This document shows, in pieces, positions 31,352 to 42,900 of a stretch of 64,000 bases of DNA; position 1 is the stretch's first letter; every line of letters begins with the position of its first letter. The position numbers were made by a program, and so were the translations under genes. A model generated the notes under the pieces. That model ran no database searches and had not been told where the DNA came from. It worked only from the letters and a program-made list of their open reading frames with translations. Location of the stretch: assembly GCA_950097015.1 (NCBI GenBank), contig CATNEN010000038.1, positions 7,376,001 through 7,440,000 on the forward strand, written 5' to 3'. This DNA comes from Macrostomum hystrix. Lineage: Eukaryota; Platyhelminthes; Macrostomidae.

Positions 31352-31950
31352 TGACAGATGGTCGGGATTCGAACTCGTGCCCAACAAGCTGATCGCGATC
31401 GATGCATCGGTGAACAGCAGCGTCTTCAACGAGTCCGGCTTTCGGTCTGACGCCGAGTGCCTGATTTGGTGCGAGAAGAGAGACTGCGCCGTCGCAGTCC
31501 TTAAACGACAGCAGCAGCGTCTGCCAGCTGGGCGTCATCAACTATGAGTCATCGAGGCAGGTGTTCCCTAACGACACTCACGTGACTCGCAGCTTGGCTC
31601 GCCGTCTGATGTTTCCGTGAGGGTGTGGAAGGCGGAAGACTTTGAGCAGCAGCTGCGCAGTCGGGCTGTTTCAATTCGGAACCTTGTGCTCGGAAGTGAG
31701 TCTGAAAATCTGTTTTGTTTCACTGAAACCGCTCAGCATCGCTTTGCTAAATAAATCTCTGCGAATCTGTTGCAGACAGCAGCTCTGGACGCTTCGGTGT
31801 TGTCCAGAACGTCACCGTAAGCATAACCGGCTGCTACAGAATCCAAGCCTTCGGAGCTGCAGGCGGTCGTTCGGCAGCGAATCTGGGCGGGAAAGGCGCC
31901 TCAGCCGCTGGCAGCTCTCAGCTCTCGGCCGGCAACTTAAAACTTAAAAT
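31352..31950 (+). pseudogene. PAN/apple plus glycine-rich (ALK/LTK GRD-like) gene, two exons, frameshifted
   Basis: Exon 31352-31695 (acceptor cttcaactttag, donor GGAA|gtgagt) encodes FELVPNKLIAIDASVNSS, SDAECLIWCEKRDC and, after a one-base shift near 31498, SSSVCQLGVINYESS: a PAN/apple pattern. A second shift near 31585 restores the first frame. A phase-1 junction leads to 31776-31950, which encodes GRFGVVQNVTVSITG and CYRIQAFGAAGG, GGKGASAAG, a glycine-rich fold like that of ALK/LTK extracellular regions. The frame then runs into a 20-bp repeat. It is either a decayed fragment or a real gene with two sequence errors. Function unknown. Confidence 0.55.
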
Positions 31951-31961
31951 TGGAAATCTCG

Positions 31962-32045
31962 AGAATTCTTGGAAACTCTCGAGAATTCTTGGAAACTCTC
32001 GAGAATTCTTGGAAACTCTCGAGAATTCTTGGAAACTCTCGAGAA
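31962..32045. repeat. 20-bp tandem repeat
   Basis: Four to five copies of TTGGAAACTCTCGAGAATTC immediately after the glycine-rich exon. Confidence 0.92.
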
Positions 32046-32625
32046 TCTCAACGACTCAACGGGTCTTGTGATTCTGGAAGTTGTTTCATTCTCAATCTTC
32101 ATGGCGATTGGTTGAGTTTTTTGCGAGATACAAAAAAGAAAAGTGTGGGTTTTTGAAATACCTCCCGTGACGTCTACCCTTAATGCCTGTACCTATTCCA
32201 TGCTGATACAGTTGACCTCTCCCGAAATCGCATCGCATGCTTGTGCGCCCGTCACCCGCCCGTCACCCACACAGTAACTAGTCCAGCTGAACCTGTATTG
32301 TACTGAATAGCTTCTAAGAGCAGCTTTGTTGAAAAAAAAGAATTTTTACAAATGCAAGAAATATGAGTGCTTGAATTTCACCAACTAGCTTTTTGTAATT
32401 TTAGCATAGCTGTCGATCTACCGAGCTGAATCTTCTGATATTTTCTGAATACTTACTATTGGAAAGCTCAATCGTTTATAACTTGGATGATCAACAACCA
32501 CTAACCATTGCGAATGGAAAAAATCGTAAACAGACAGACAGACAGACAGACAAATAAAATACAGACAGACAGACAGACAGACAGGCAGACAGGCAGACAG
32601 GCAAACAGACAGACAAATAAAAGAC

Positions 32626-32658
<33 letters not shown>

Positions 32659-33470
32659 GGCAGACAGAAAAACAGACAAATGAAAAAGCTACAGTTAAAA
32701 TCATTGAAGTGCAAGTTTTCTAGTAGAAACTCGAGGAACGCAAAGACACGCAGGTCAATGCGACAGAGCGCATAGTTGAGTATATTTGATATTACAACAA
32801 GCTATCAGCGGTGATCTATTGTACTGGTACTAAACAGCTGGCTTCGGATGCAAACACTAAGAGATGCAGAAGAGTGACAACCTCTTCAGCTGTAAATGAC
32901 AGGATAAGCAGAAGCTGGTGCTGTAATATCTGCTGCATCCGCTGACAGTTAATACCAAATAGTCAAGAGCTAATAGCCATTAAAAACAACGAACAGCCAA
33001 AAAGTATTTTTACGTCTATAGATTTCAAGGAAATATAGAGCTGTCTGTGCAACCGAAACCGTGCCAAAACACTCGCCTTTCATTTAAACAAATACAGTGT
33101 GAGAAAAATGTAACAAAACTATAAATAGTTTTCAGTTTAAGGAATGTAAAAAGTGAAGTTATGTTTTAGCAGAGGGAAGTGCACAAGAAGCTTTTGTTAT
33201 AATAAATAAAACTTAACTGAAGGTTGAATACAAAACACAGAGATTTGGGAAGCGTTATGCTCAAGATGACAGCTGATAAGCTACTACGAAACCAATAGGC
33301 CTCGGCGTTGGTTACATCAGAAATGACAGCTTAGGGTAATGTCAGGTGAATGCTACTGCACAAAGTAATTATCCCTAATAACTACTTATCCTCATAAGGA
33401 AAAGAGCATTCCCATAAGCTGACAGGCTCAACTTTGTTTAACCTAAACAATGAACAATCAATTTGAGTAT
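32046..33470. other. Intergenic, with a GACA-rich simple repeat
   Basis: 32528-32690 is a degenerate (GACA)n run. I see nothing else supportable before the myosin 3' end. Confidence 0.6.
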
Positions 33471-33472
33471 AC

Positions 33473-33478
33473 TTTATT
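33473..33478 (-). promoter_or_regulatory. MYO7A: Candidate polyadenylation signal of the myosin VIIa gene
   Basis: AATAAA on the minus strand, about 315 nt after the stop codon. Confidence 0.45.
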
Positions 33479-33792
33479 ATCAATGCGCACGCACAAGCAA
33501 CATAAAAACACAATACACAAAAATTGGTGTCTTTAAGGAATGCGGCCGACATAATTATGGAATGTTAGATTTCATAGAAAACTGAAAATAACTGGAAAAA
33601 ATTAATTTAGCACATTTCTTTAGACAAAAGAGAGATGAAATATAAAAACTCGAATGCTCAAATAGAGCACGATTTTACAAATCACTTTCTTTTCTGTAAT
33701 AAAATCACAGCTAACAATGAGCGACGGGTTAGTAGTCTATGGCAATAAATAAGGCAGGCTGAAGGACAGTCGATTCCATGAAGTCATTGGCT

Positions 33793-33999
33793 TCACCTTG
33801 AGCGCAGGGTTCTCTGCTTGTTCATCGTGGTGAGCATCAGGCTGATGTAGGAAGTCAGCAGGTCGTCCATCTTGTAGCCCAATGAGGTCTCGCACAGCAG
33901 TTTGCTGCCTCGAATTAAATTGCCGACCGTCATGTGGAAGTAGGTGTTGCCGCTGGACCAGTTGCTGATCTTTGTGAACGGATGGATCTCCAGGATTTC
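33793..33999 (-). CDS. MYO7A: MYO7A exon 21: C-terminus
   Basis: [20 protein letters not shown], then [20 protein letters not shown] and the stop TGA after LRSR, 68 codons plus stop. Confidence 0.97.
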   Translation of the reverse strand, partial: EILEIHPFTKISNWSSGNTYFHMTVGNLIRGSKLLCETSLGYKMDDLLTSYISLMLTTMNKQRTLRSR

Positions 34000-36900
34000 C
34001 TGGGGGGGCAACAGGCGACATGTTGGATTGGAGTGTGAGCTGCTTGGTGTGAGCTGTTGGGTGTGAGCTGCTGGGCAGCAGGGTGTGAACTGCTGGTTAG
34101 CTGGGTGTGAACTGTTTATTGACTGGGTGTGAACTGCTTGTTGGCTGGGTGTGAACTACTGGTTAGCTGGGTGTGAACTCCTAGTTGGCTGGGTGTGAAC
34201 TGCTGGTTAGCTGGTGTGAACTCCTAGTTAGCTGGGTGTGAACTCCTAGTTGGCTGGGTGTGAACTACTGGTTAGCTGGGTGTGAACTCCTAGTTGGCTG
34301 GGTGTGAACTGCTGGTTAGCTGGGTGTGAACTCCTAGTTGGCTGGGTGTGAACTGCTGGTTAGCAGGGTGTGAACTGCTGGTTAGCTGGGTGTGAACTGT
34401 TTATTGACTGGGTGTGAACTGCTTGTTGGCTGGGTGTGAACTACTGGTTAGCTGGGTGTGAACTCCTAGTTGGCTGGGTGTGAACTGCTGGTTAGCTGGT
34501 GTGAACTCTTAGTTAGCTGGGTGTGAACTCCTAGTTGGCTGGGTGTGAACTCCTAGTTGGTTGGGTGTGAACTCCTAGTTGGTTGGGTGTGAACTGCTGG
34601 GTAGCTGGGTGTGAACTGCTTGTTGGCTGGGTGTGAACTGCTTATTGACTGGGTGTGAACTGCTTATTGACTGGGTGTGAACTGCTAGTTAGCTGGGTGT
34701 GAACTGCTGGGTAGCTGGGTGTGAACTGCTTATTGACTGGGTGTGAACTGCTTATTGACTGGGTGTGAACTGCTAGTTAGCTGGGTGTGAACTGCTAGTT
34801 AGCTGGGTGTGAACTGCTGGTTAGCTGGGTGTGAACTCCTAGTTGGCTGGGTGTGAACTGCTGGTTAGCTGGGTGTGAACTCCTAGTTAGCTGGGTGTGA
34901 ACTGCTGGTTAGCTGGGTGTGAACTGGGCAGCAGGGTGTGAAGTGCTGGGTAACAGGTTGTGAATAGTATACACACGGCGGCGTCTAACCTTGGTGAGCG
35001 GATGAATGAGATTCACTCCGTGTTTGTTTATTGCGATGAGCAATGTCTCAGGATAGTTGGGCTCGGTTGTTTGCTGAAATTCAAAAGTTCAATAGTAAAA
35101 TAACTTATTTGTCACATTTTCTCACTATTTTTGTTTACGACATTATTGTTTTAAGCACAACGGACCTTGACTTCAAAGAATGCCGAGCCGAAAGTTGGCC
35201 ACTTGTAAACAAGCTTGGTGAAAGTGACTTTGGCCTCGTCTGAGCTCATGCCGATGTTGTTGTTGTACTCGGCAACGATTCTCTGCAATATTATTGCGAA
35301 TTTTATTTAATCGCACATACGATTCCTGCTACGATTCTAGTTGCGATTCTAGCTACGATTCTAGCTGCAGTTTTAGCTGCGATTCTAGCTGCGATTCTAG
35401 TTGCAGTTTTAGCTGCGATTCTAGCTGCGATTCTAGTTGCGATTCTAGCTGCGATTCTAGCTACGATTCTAGCTGCAGTTTTAGCTGCCATTCTAGCTAC
35501 GATTCTAGCTGCAGTTTTAGCTGCCATTCTAGCTACGATTCTAGCTGCAGTTTCAGCTGCCATTCTAGCTGCAATTCTAGCTGCGATTCTAGCTGCGATT
35601 CTAGCTGCGATTCTAGCTACGATTCTAGCTGCAATTTTAGCTGCCATTCTAGCTGCGATTCTAGCTGCGATTCTAGCTGCAATTTTAGCTGCCATTCTAG
35701 CTGCGATTCTAGCTGCGATTCTAGCTGCGATTCTAGCTAAGATTCTAGCTGCAGTTTTAGCTGCCATTCTAGCTACGATTCTAGCTGCAGTTTTAGCTGC
35801 AATTCTAGCTACGATTCTAGCTGCAGTTTCAGCTGCCATTCTAGCTGCGATTCTAGCTGCGATTCTAGCTGCGATTCTAGCTAAGATTCTAGCTGCAGTT
35901 TTAGCTGCCATTCTAGCTACGATTCTAGCTGCAGTTTTAGCTGCAATTCTAGCTACGATTCTAGCTGCAGTTTCAGCTGCCATTCTAGCTGCCATTCTAG
36001 CTGCGATTCTAGCTGCAGTTTCAGCTGCCATTCTAGCTGCAATTCTAGCTGCGATTCTAGCTGCGATTCTAGCTACGATTCTAGCTGCAATTTTAGCTGC
36101 CATTCTAGCTGCCATTCTAGCTGCGATTCTAGCTGCAGTTTCAGCTGCCATTCTAGCTGCAATTCTAGTTGCGATTCTAGCTGCGATTCTAGCTGCGATT
36201 CTAGCTACGATTTGCTGCGATTCTGGATTGATTATCGTTTAAATTTCTACCGGATTACGAAAGTACACCAATGGCTAGTAATTTACCCTCTTCCACTCCT
36301 CAGCTGACAGCTGCTTGATGAGGTCAGCCGGCAGCAGCTCTTTGAGGAATTTTCTAGAAAAAAAGCATTTGAAGGTGAAACGAACTGTTATTTTATTTCA
36401 ATGAGGAAACCTTATAATTGGGGGTAGAAATCATACACGAAAAAAATCGCAAGGCCAAAAAGAAAAAAACAACTTTTATGTACGGAATGAGACGGTTTGA
36501 GATTAAGGGTGAGACGGTATGAGATTATAAGTGAGACGGTATGAGATTATAGGTGAGATGGTATGATATTAGGGGTGAGTCGATGTGAGATGAGGGTTGG
36601 GACAGTAGGAGATGAGGGGTGAGACGGTATGAGATGAGGGTGAGACGGTATGAGATGAGGGGTGAGACGGTATGAGATGAGGGGTGAGACGGTATGAGAT
36701 GAGGGGTGAGACGGTATGAGATGAGGGGTGAGACGGTATGAGATGAAAGTGAGACGGTATGAGATGAGGGGTGAGACGGTATGAGATGAAAGTGAGATGG
36801 TATGAGATGAGGGGTGAGACAGTATGAGATAAGGGGTGAGACGGTATGAGATGAAAGTGAGACGGTATGAGATGAGGGGTGAGACGGTATGAGATGAGGG

Positions 36901-39900
36901 GTGCGACGGTATGAGATGAGGGGTGAGAGGGTGTGAGATGAGGGCAGAGATGACGTGAGATTATAGATGAGACAGCATGAGATAACAGATGAGACGGCAG
37001 CAGGGCAGCATACTCACGGAATGTGCTGCAGGTTGTTCTTATTCTCGCCGAATTTCACCCGATAGATTAGAGCGGCGAGCTCTGCGGCCTCATCCACTGT
37101 GCACTTGTGATAGCCGCGCAGCAGCTTGGGCAACTCCTGGTGATAGTGGAAGATGATATCCGCGTTGCGATCTCGGCCAGGCACCGTGGTGCTCCACAAT
37201 TTCTTCATGAAGAACACCTGATAGCTGAACTGTGGGGTCACGCCGTCCCTGCTGGGCTTGGCCTTCTTAATCCACTCAGTCAGGTGGCGTACAAAGTCGA
37301 AGAAGAAATCTCCCTCAGGCACAGAGATTACCTGCGAGATGGGTAAGGGTAATTAGTACTCTGATGCGCTTCAGGTGGAATTAAATCTGAAGTTTTTCTT
37401 GAAGTTTCAGCTGAGGAATCGGTTCTGAAGTATGGTGGGCTGTGGTCCCTGAAGTTTCAGCTGAGGAATCAGTTCTGAAGTATGGTGGGCTGTGGTCCCT
37501 GAAGTTTCAGCTGAGGAATCAGTTCTGAAGTATGGTGGGCTGTGGTCCCTGAAGTTTCAGCTGAGGAATCAGTTCTGAAGTATGGTGGGCTGTGGTGCCT
37601 GAAGTTTCAGCTGAGGAATCAGTTCTGAAGTATGGTGGGCTGTGGTCCCTGAAGTTTCAGCTGAGGAATCAGTTCTGAAGTATGGTGGGCTGTGGTCCCT
37701 GAAGTTTCAGCTGAGGAATCGGTTCTGAAGTATGGTGGGCTGTGGTCCCTGAAGTTTCAGCTGAGGAATCAGTTCTGAAGTATGGTGGGCTGTGGTCCCT
37801 GAAGTTTCAGCTGAGGAATCGGTTCTGAAGTATGGTGGGCTGTGGTGCCTGAAGTTTCAGCTGAGGAATCAGTTCTGAAGTATGGTGGGCTGTGGTCCCT
37901 GAAGTTTCAGCTGAGGAATCAGTTCTGAAGTATGGTGGGCTGTGGTGCCTGAAGTTTCAGCTGAGGAATCAGTTCTGAAGTATGGTGGGCTGTGGTCCCT
38001 GAAGTTTCAGCTGAGGAATCAGTTCTGAAGTATGGTGGGCTGTGGTCCCTGAAGTTTCAGCTGAGGAATCAGTTCTGAAGTATGGTGGGCTGTGGTCCCT
38101 GAAGTTTCAGCTGAGGAATCGGTTCTGAAGTATGGTGGGCTGTGGTCCCTGAAGTTTCAGCTGAGGAATCAGTTCTGAAGTATGGTGGGCTGTGGTCCCT
38201 GAAGTTTCAGCTGAGGAATCAGTTCTGAAGTATGGTGGGCTGTGGTCCCTGAAGTTTCAGCTGAGGAATCAGTTCTGAAGTATGGTGGGCTGTGGTCCCT
38301 GAAGTTTCAGCTGAGGAATCGGTTCTGAAGTATGGTGGGCTGTGGTGCCTGAAGTTTCAGCTGAGGAATCAGTTCTGAAGTATGGTGGGCTGTGGTCCCT
38401 GAAGTTTCAGCTGAGGAATCAGTTCTGAAGTATGGTGGGCTGTGGTCCCTGAAGTTTCAGCTGAGGAATCAGTTCTGAAGTATGGTGGGCTGTGGTCCCT
38501 GAAGTTTCAGCTGAGGAATCGGTTCTGAAGTATGGTGGGCTGTGGTCCCTGAAGTTTCAGCTGAGGAATCAGTTCTGAAGTATGGTGGGCTGTGGTCCCT
38601 GAAGTTTCAGCTGAGGAATCAGTTCTGAAGTATGGTGGGCTGTGGTCCCTGAAGTTTCAGCTGAGGAATCAGTTCTGAAGTATGGTGGGCTGTGGTCCCT
38701 GAAGTTTCAGCTGAGGAATCAGTTCTGAAGTATGGTGGGCTGTGGTCCCTGAAGTTTCAGCTGAGGAATCGGTTCTGAAGTATGGTGGGCTGTGGTGCCT
38801 GAAGTTTCAGCTGAGGAATCAGTTCTGAAGTATGGTGGGCTGTGGTCCCTGAAGTTTCAGCTGAGGAATCAGTTCTGAAGTATGGTGGGCTGTGGTCCCT
38901 GAAGTTTCAGCTGAGGAATCGGTTCTGAAGTATGGTGGGCTGTGGTCCCTGAAGTTTCAGCTGAGGAATCAGTTCTGAAGTATGGTGGGCTGTGGTGCCT
39001 GAAGTTTCAGCTGAGGAATCAGTTCTGAAGTATGGTGGGCTGTGGTCCCTGAAGTTTCAGCTGAGGAATCAGTTCTGAAGTATGGTGGGCTGTGGTCCCT
39101 GAAGTTTCAGCTGAGGAATCAGTTCTGAAGTATGGTGGGCTGTGGTCCCTGAAGTTTCAGCTGAGGAATCAGTTCTGAAGTATGGTGGGCTGTGGTCCCT
39201 GAAGTTTCAGCTGAGGAATCAGTTCTGAAGTATGGTGGGCTGTGGTGCCTGAAGTTTCAGCTGAGGAATCAGTTCTGAAGTATGGTGGGCTGTGGTCCCT
39301 GAAGTTTCAGCTGAGGAATCAGTTCTGAAGTATGGTGGGCTGTGGTCCCTGAAGTTTCAGCTTGGGAACGGAGGGCTGTGGTTGCTCCTAAATGTTGCAT
39401 AGGAAAATTAGTAAAATCCTAAGCGCTAGATCCGATCCAAGACTCACTTTGTCGGCAATCTTCACAAACAGCGAGAAGCCCTCGTAGCTCTTCAGGCCGA
39501 GCTTTGTGGCCACATTGGCGCAGAAGTCCTTGGCTCGGGTGCTTGAGTCGACTTCAAACGCTTCGTCCGAGTCGTCGGGGAAGTACACTTTGTGATAGAT
39601 TATGGTGGTCTTGTGCTGGATGGCCTCCACCTCGACCTGTATACCGATATGTATAGAAAAAAACATAGAAATATATCTTAAAATTGTGGGCATGAAAATG
39701 GTTAAGAATAGCAAAAAGCACCTGGCTTAATTTTTTTTTGCTTTTTAACTTTAAGTAGGATTGCGTTTCATAGAAAATATCATAGTTGAATTAAGGTACT
39801 TACAAATGTACTTTAGCCTAGTGGCCAGAGCTTCAAACTCTTAGCCAAGAGGTCTGGAGTTCGAATCGCAATTTAACAGCCCTACTATTAATTTTAGTAG

Positions 39901-42900
39901 GGCTGTGGGAAACTCACACAGGGGGTGTGCATCTCACCTCATTTGATTTTTATCCAACATTAAACAGATATAATGCTTCAATTATAACAATAGACTCTAC
40001 CCGATATGTATCGAAAATTTGAACAATTGTCACCTGATGCGGCGGATATTTTCTCTGGCCATTGCGGAGAGTCTTCTGCAGCCTGGCCAGGCAGTCGGGG
40101 GCCACCGTGTTGCGGGAGGTGCGCAGGAATTGCGTCACCTCCTTGAGCAGGTTCGGGCTTGGGGCGAAGCAGCCAGTAGCCAGCCACATCAGCTCCCAGC
40201 CTCTCTCGTCGCTGAAGGCGTTCTGATTATCTGTCAGCTGCTTGCAGAGCTGGCAGTAGACTTCGTCTTTCAACAATTCGTGCTTCAACGGCGGCTCGAA
40301 GATCTGGTCCGTGAGCTCGTTGCCAGCCCGACTCCTCTTGCTGGGATGGTCGCCCATGTACTTTAGTGTGGCCAAGAATGTGATGATGGCCTGAGTGCTC
40401 AGGTCCTCCTTGCCCTGAAGCTTGCGCAGCAGCGGCTGCTTCAACGGATCGCGCGAATGCCGCCAGAGCTGATCGGCCTGCCGCCGCCTGGCCGTGTTCA
40501 TGCCGAGAGCGCGCGACTGAGTTCGCTTCGGTGGCGGCCGGAAATGATCGATTGAGTACTCCTCGAGCGTGTGCTGCCTGCTGCCGTCGCCAGAAATCGG
40601 ACCGCCGTTGCCATCGGGACCAGCGCCGAGTTGACTGGCGTTGACGGCCAGCTCCGGGCCGCCCGGCTGCTGGGTGAACAGAGTCAGGATCTGGGGCGAG
40701 GGCCGAGTCAGCAGCGGCAGGACGTACACGCACTCGGCTGGGAAGTCGCCCTTGAGGCCCGTTCTGTAGTTCTCGCCGTAGCACCAGCCGCTGTTCATCA
40801 CCGTCTCGCCGTTGCTCTGCTCCAGAATCAGCAGGTCGCCTTTTTGGAAGTTTAGGAAGCTCGAGCCGGAGCCTGGGATGAGGGGCGGGATTGTGGCATG
40901 AGAGCCTGAGGGGATTGTGGCATGAGAGCCTGAGGGCATTGTGGCATGAGAGCCTGAGGGGATTGTGGCATGAGAGCCTGAGGGGATTGTGACATGAGAG
41001 CCTGAGGGGATTGTGGCATGAGAGCCTGAGGGGATTGTGACACAAGAATGTGAGAAGACTCAATACAGTAAAGCCTACTCAGTTGAGCAGTGCTCAGTGA
41101 CTCACTGGGCTGCTCATAGTCCTGCAGTGCGATAACGTAGATGCTGCGCCGCTTGAGGCCCTCCAGAAAAGTGACCACGAGATCGCGGATGTCCTCAGCA
41201 TTGGGCGAGGTGAAAGTGTACTCATCACCCTTCAGCGTGGCCAGCGTGAACGACTGACCGTGAATCCGGCCGGTGCTGTGAATGCGGGAATAGGAAGGCC
41301 AGTGAACGGGTGACGCCATAGTCTAGATCGATAATTTACTGTCACGTAATGCAATCTTATAGTGAGTTATTGTGAAGTTGCAGTTTTCTATACATATCGG
41401 GCCAATAAGTAAAACAGGAAAGAACGTGAATCTAACCAAAAATTACATTAAAAAATTCTCCTATCAAACTGGTGAAGTGATAAAGTTAATTATAAAACAC
41501 AATACTTACATTAAAACGAATAATTAGACAGAAAAATACGAAATTTAGAATTTTGAATGGTATACTTTCTTTAAAATTGCATAGTAGTTAGTTGGGCGCA
41601 TGACAACTATAATTTGAGATAGATGTTAAAAAATACGTAAAATAATTAAATTAATCTTGGCTGCAGCTGCCGTACGTTCTAAAGTTGGAATACCGCAGAA
41701 TTCCTGAACCAATTCTGTCGAAAGGGAGGTGACTGGGTGGATAAAGCATTTGACGAGTTGGCACTAGCCAGTGACGGAACAGCCTTCGGGTGATTTCTGT
41801 GATTCAGATTTTTTTTAAAGAAATACTGAGTAAAACTGCTTTTACGAGCTTGTCAGTCTGAAAATGCGACAAAAATTGAGCCAAGTAAGTTATCCAAGTC
41901 AAGTAACTATATGTGGAACCAGTTAAATAATTATAAACTTGTTAAACAATACCGAATCTGCTGGACAATATCAAACATGTTGGCATTTTTATATTTGAGT
42001 ATGTTTGACAAGTTAGAACCTTTTACACAATGCTGAACTATTTTGAACATGTTAGAAAATTAAGAAACTGTTAGATAATTAGGAACCTGTTAGAAAACCC
42101 CCAAACCTGTGAAAAGTTAGAGCCTGCTAGACAAGTTAGAACATGTTAGACAAGTTAGAACATGTTAGACAAGTTAGAAAATGTTAGACAAGTTAGAAAA
42201 TGTTAGACAAGTTAGAACATGTTAGACAAGTTAGAACCTGTTAGACAAGTTAGAACATGTTAGACAAGTTAGAAAATGTTAGACAAGTTAGAACATGTTA
42301 GACAAGTTAGAACCTGCTAGACAAGTTAGAACATGTTAGACAAGTTAGAACCTGCTAGACAAGTTAGAACATGTTAGACAAGTTAGAACATGTTAGACAA
42401 GTTAGAAAATGTTAGACAAGTTAGAAAATGTTAGACAAGTTAGAACATGTTAGACAAGTTAGAACCTGTTAGACAAGTTAGAACATGTTAGACAAGTTAG
42501 AAAATGTTAGACAAGTTAGAACATGTTAGACAAGTTAGAACCTGCTAGACAAGTTAGAACATGTTAGACAAGTTAGAACCTGCTAGACAAGTTAGAACAT
42601 GTTAGACAAGTTAGAACATGTTAGACAAGTTAGAACATGTTAGACAAGTTAGAACCTGCTAGACAAGTTAGAACTTGTTAGACAAGTTAGAACATGTTAG
42701 ACAAGTTAGAACATGTTAGACAAGTTAGAACATGTTAGACAAGTTAGAACCTGCTAGACAAGTTAGAACATGTTAGACAAGTTAGAACATGTTAGACAAG
42801 TTAGAACATGTTAGACAAGTTAGAACATGTTAGACAAGTTAGAACCTGCTAGACAAGTTAGAACATGTTAGACAAGTTAGAACATGTTAGACAAGTTAGA

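Noticed and set aside
35294-36151. Cys/Asp/Ser-rich and Ala/Arg-rich long frames
   Set aside because: Both are translations of the 12-bp intron 18 array.
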